Assembly: GCF_026151205.1 (NCBI RefSeq)
Contig: NC_087078.1
Location: 17,129,118-17,193,117, forward strand
DNA from: Bolinopsis microptera
Lineage: Eukaryota > Ctenophora > Tentaculata > Lobata > Bolinopsidae
Direction: 5' to 3'
DNA: 64,000 nt
The position numbers and the translations under genes were made by a program. Of the stretch, positions 63,505 to 64,000 are shown piece by piece. How positions within the stretch are numbered: position 1 is the stretch's first letter; every line of letters starts with the position of its first letter. The notes below the pieces were generated by a model. It was given only the letters and a program-made list of their open reading frames with translations. It had not been told where the DNA came from and made no database searches.

Positions 63505-64000
63505 TTAGCTCTCTGTATCGCTGTCACATGGTGAGTCTTCACGACTCACAACGTGGCTGTCTCTGAGGTGATCCGCTATCCCCGTAGTCAATTCAACTCC
63601 TATAAACTGTCCTGAACAAATTTATTGTCATTATTTATGGGCCGTTAAAAGTTTTAAGTCACTTGAAACTCAACCTCGCACGAACAATGATATAAACTTA
63701 GATTGACATGTTGAGTTTGTCTCTGGAGGCAATTAAGGAATTCTTGAGATTTACCTTTCAATATGGTCTAAGACATCATACATGGAATTACTATAACCGA
63801 GCGAGGATAAAAGGAAACTGTTATGTTGAGCATCGTTAACTTAGTAATAAAGAATTCGTCATTAAACAAATGCCCCTCGGCCATTTCCCAGTTTCGGATT
63901 AGTATAACTTACTGAGCATTGGAATGGACATTTGTTTGAAGACGTTGCACACAGGTTCTTTGTGGAACTGGCTGAAGTGGTTGACAACACCTTCAGTTAT
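63505..64000 (-). CDS. Second LamG/coiled-coil paralogue, 3' exons only
   Basis: The last exon at 63505-63611 has the same length (107 bp) and stop as that of the first copy (FIGVELTTGIADHLRDSHVV; shared DSPCDSDTES end). The penultimate exon starts at 63913 and runs off the window at 64000 (VVNHFSQFHKEPVCNVF). Substitutions conserve the frame, so this copy was probably under selection and is not obviously a pseudogene. The LamG exon would lie beyond the window. The distance between equivalent positions is 3189 bp, so this is a tandem gene duplication. Confidence 0.85.

Noticed and set aside
1-64000. tRNA, rRNA or snRNA genes
   Set aside because: I scanned for a tRNA B-box (ggttcgaatcc-like) and conserved rRNA/5S phrases on both strands and saw none convincing. 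A covariance search would be needed to exclude degenerate ones.

Overview
The window is animal nuclear DNA. It is AT-rich, with GT-AG introns (mostly tens of bases to about 2.7 kb) splitting genes that have clear metazoan counterparts: glutathione synthetase, DCAF15, a Golgi carbohydrate sulfotransferase and a secreted LamG/coiled-coil protein. It is full of mobile elements typical of marine invertebrates: a Ty3-like LTR element, a CR1-type LINE whose ORF1 carries a PHD finger, a pogo-like relic and foldback/MITE elements. My best guess is a non-vertebrate metazoan, possibly a cnidarian. That is inference; no rRNA, tRNA or mitochondrial marker is present to confirm it.

Layout. 1-9.8 kb is repeat-rich: a 1.3 kb foldback element, two LINE relics, weak exon-like pieces, tandem repeats and a degenerate hammerhead-like motif. 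9.86-15.09 kb holds a complete, apparently young Ty3/Gypsy-type element with identical 105-bp LTRs and one open gag-pol frame. 16.16-19.92 kb is a palindrome with 1.1-kb arms, built from a truncated gene with nuclease-like motifs plus an inverted copy of its 3' end. 20.3-21.2 kb holds pogo-like remnants. 23.3-26.9 kb is an 11-exon glutathione synthetase gene (+), assembled with all splice phases consistent. 28.9-33.9 kb is an ankyrin-repeat gene (+) that looks broken: one exon has a frameshift and stop, and another is split by a 1.5-kb transposon with an 8-bp target duplication. 35.5-44.6 kb is a 10-exon DCAF15 homologue (-) whose introns carry several minisatellites, a MITE and a CACGTG array. 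45.5-48.1 kb holds retroelement relics, and 48.7-52.0 kb holds palindromes and foldback elements. 52.2-54.8 kb is the 3' part of a carbohydrate sulfotransferase gene (-). 55.3-59.6 kb is a nearly full-length CR1-type LINE (+). 60.3-62.1 kb is a three-exon LamG/coiled-coil gene (-), with the start of a tandem paralogue at 63.5-64.0 kb.

The host genes are not an operon and show no shared pathway. Glutathione synthetase is cytosolic metabolism, DCAF15 is a CRL4 substrate receptor, the sulfotransferase is a Golgi enzyme and the LamG protein is secreted. What links the window is transposon and repeat activity. The best leads are: (1) two related transposons with GGGG(G)-ATGCAACG-type ends and iterated 10-bp subterminal repeats, one of which carries an unknown 237-codon ORF and interrupts a gene; (2) the 3.8-kb palindromic element with FEN1/PIN-like acidic motifs and a Cys-rich tail; (3) a 45-bp minisatellite that copies a splice donor of DCAF15 six times; and (4) a very short-LTR, intact retrotransposon.
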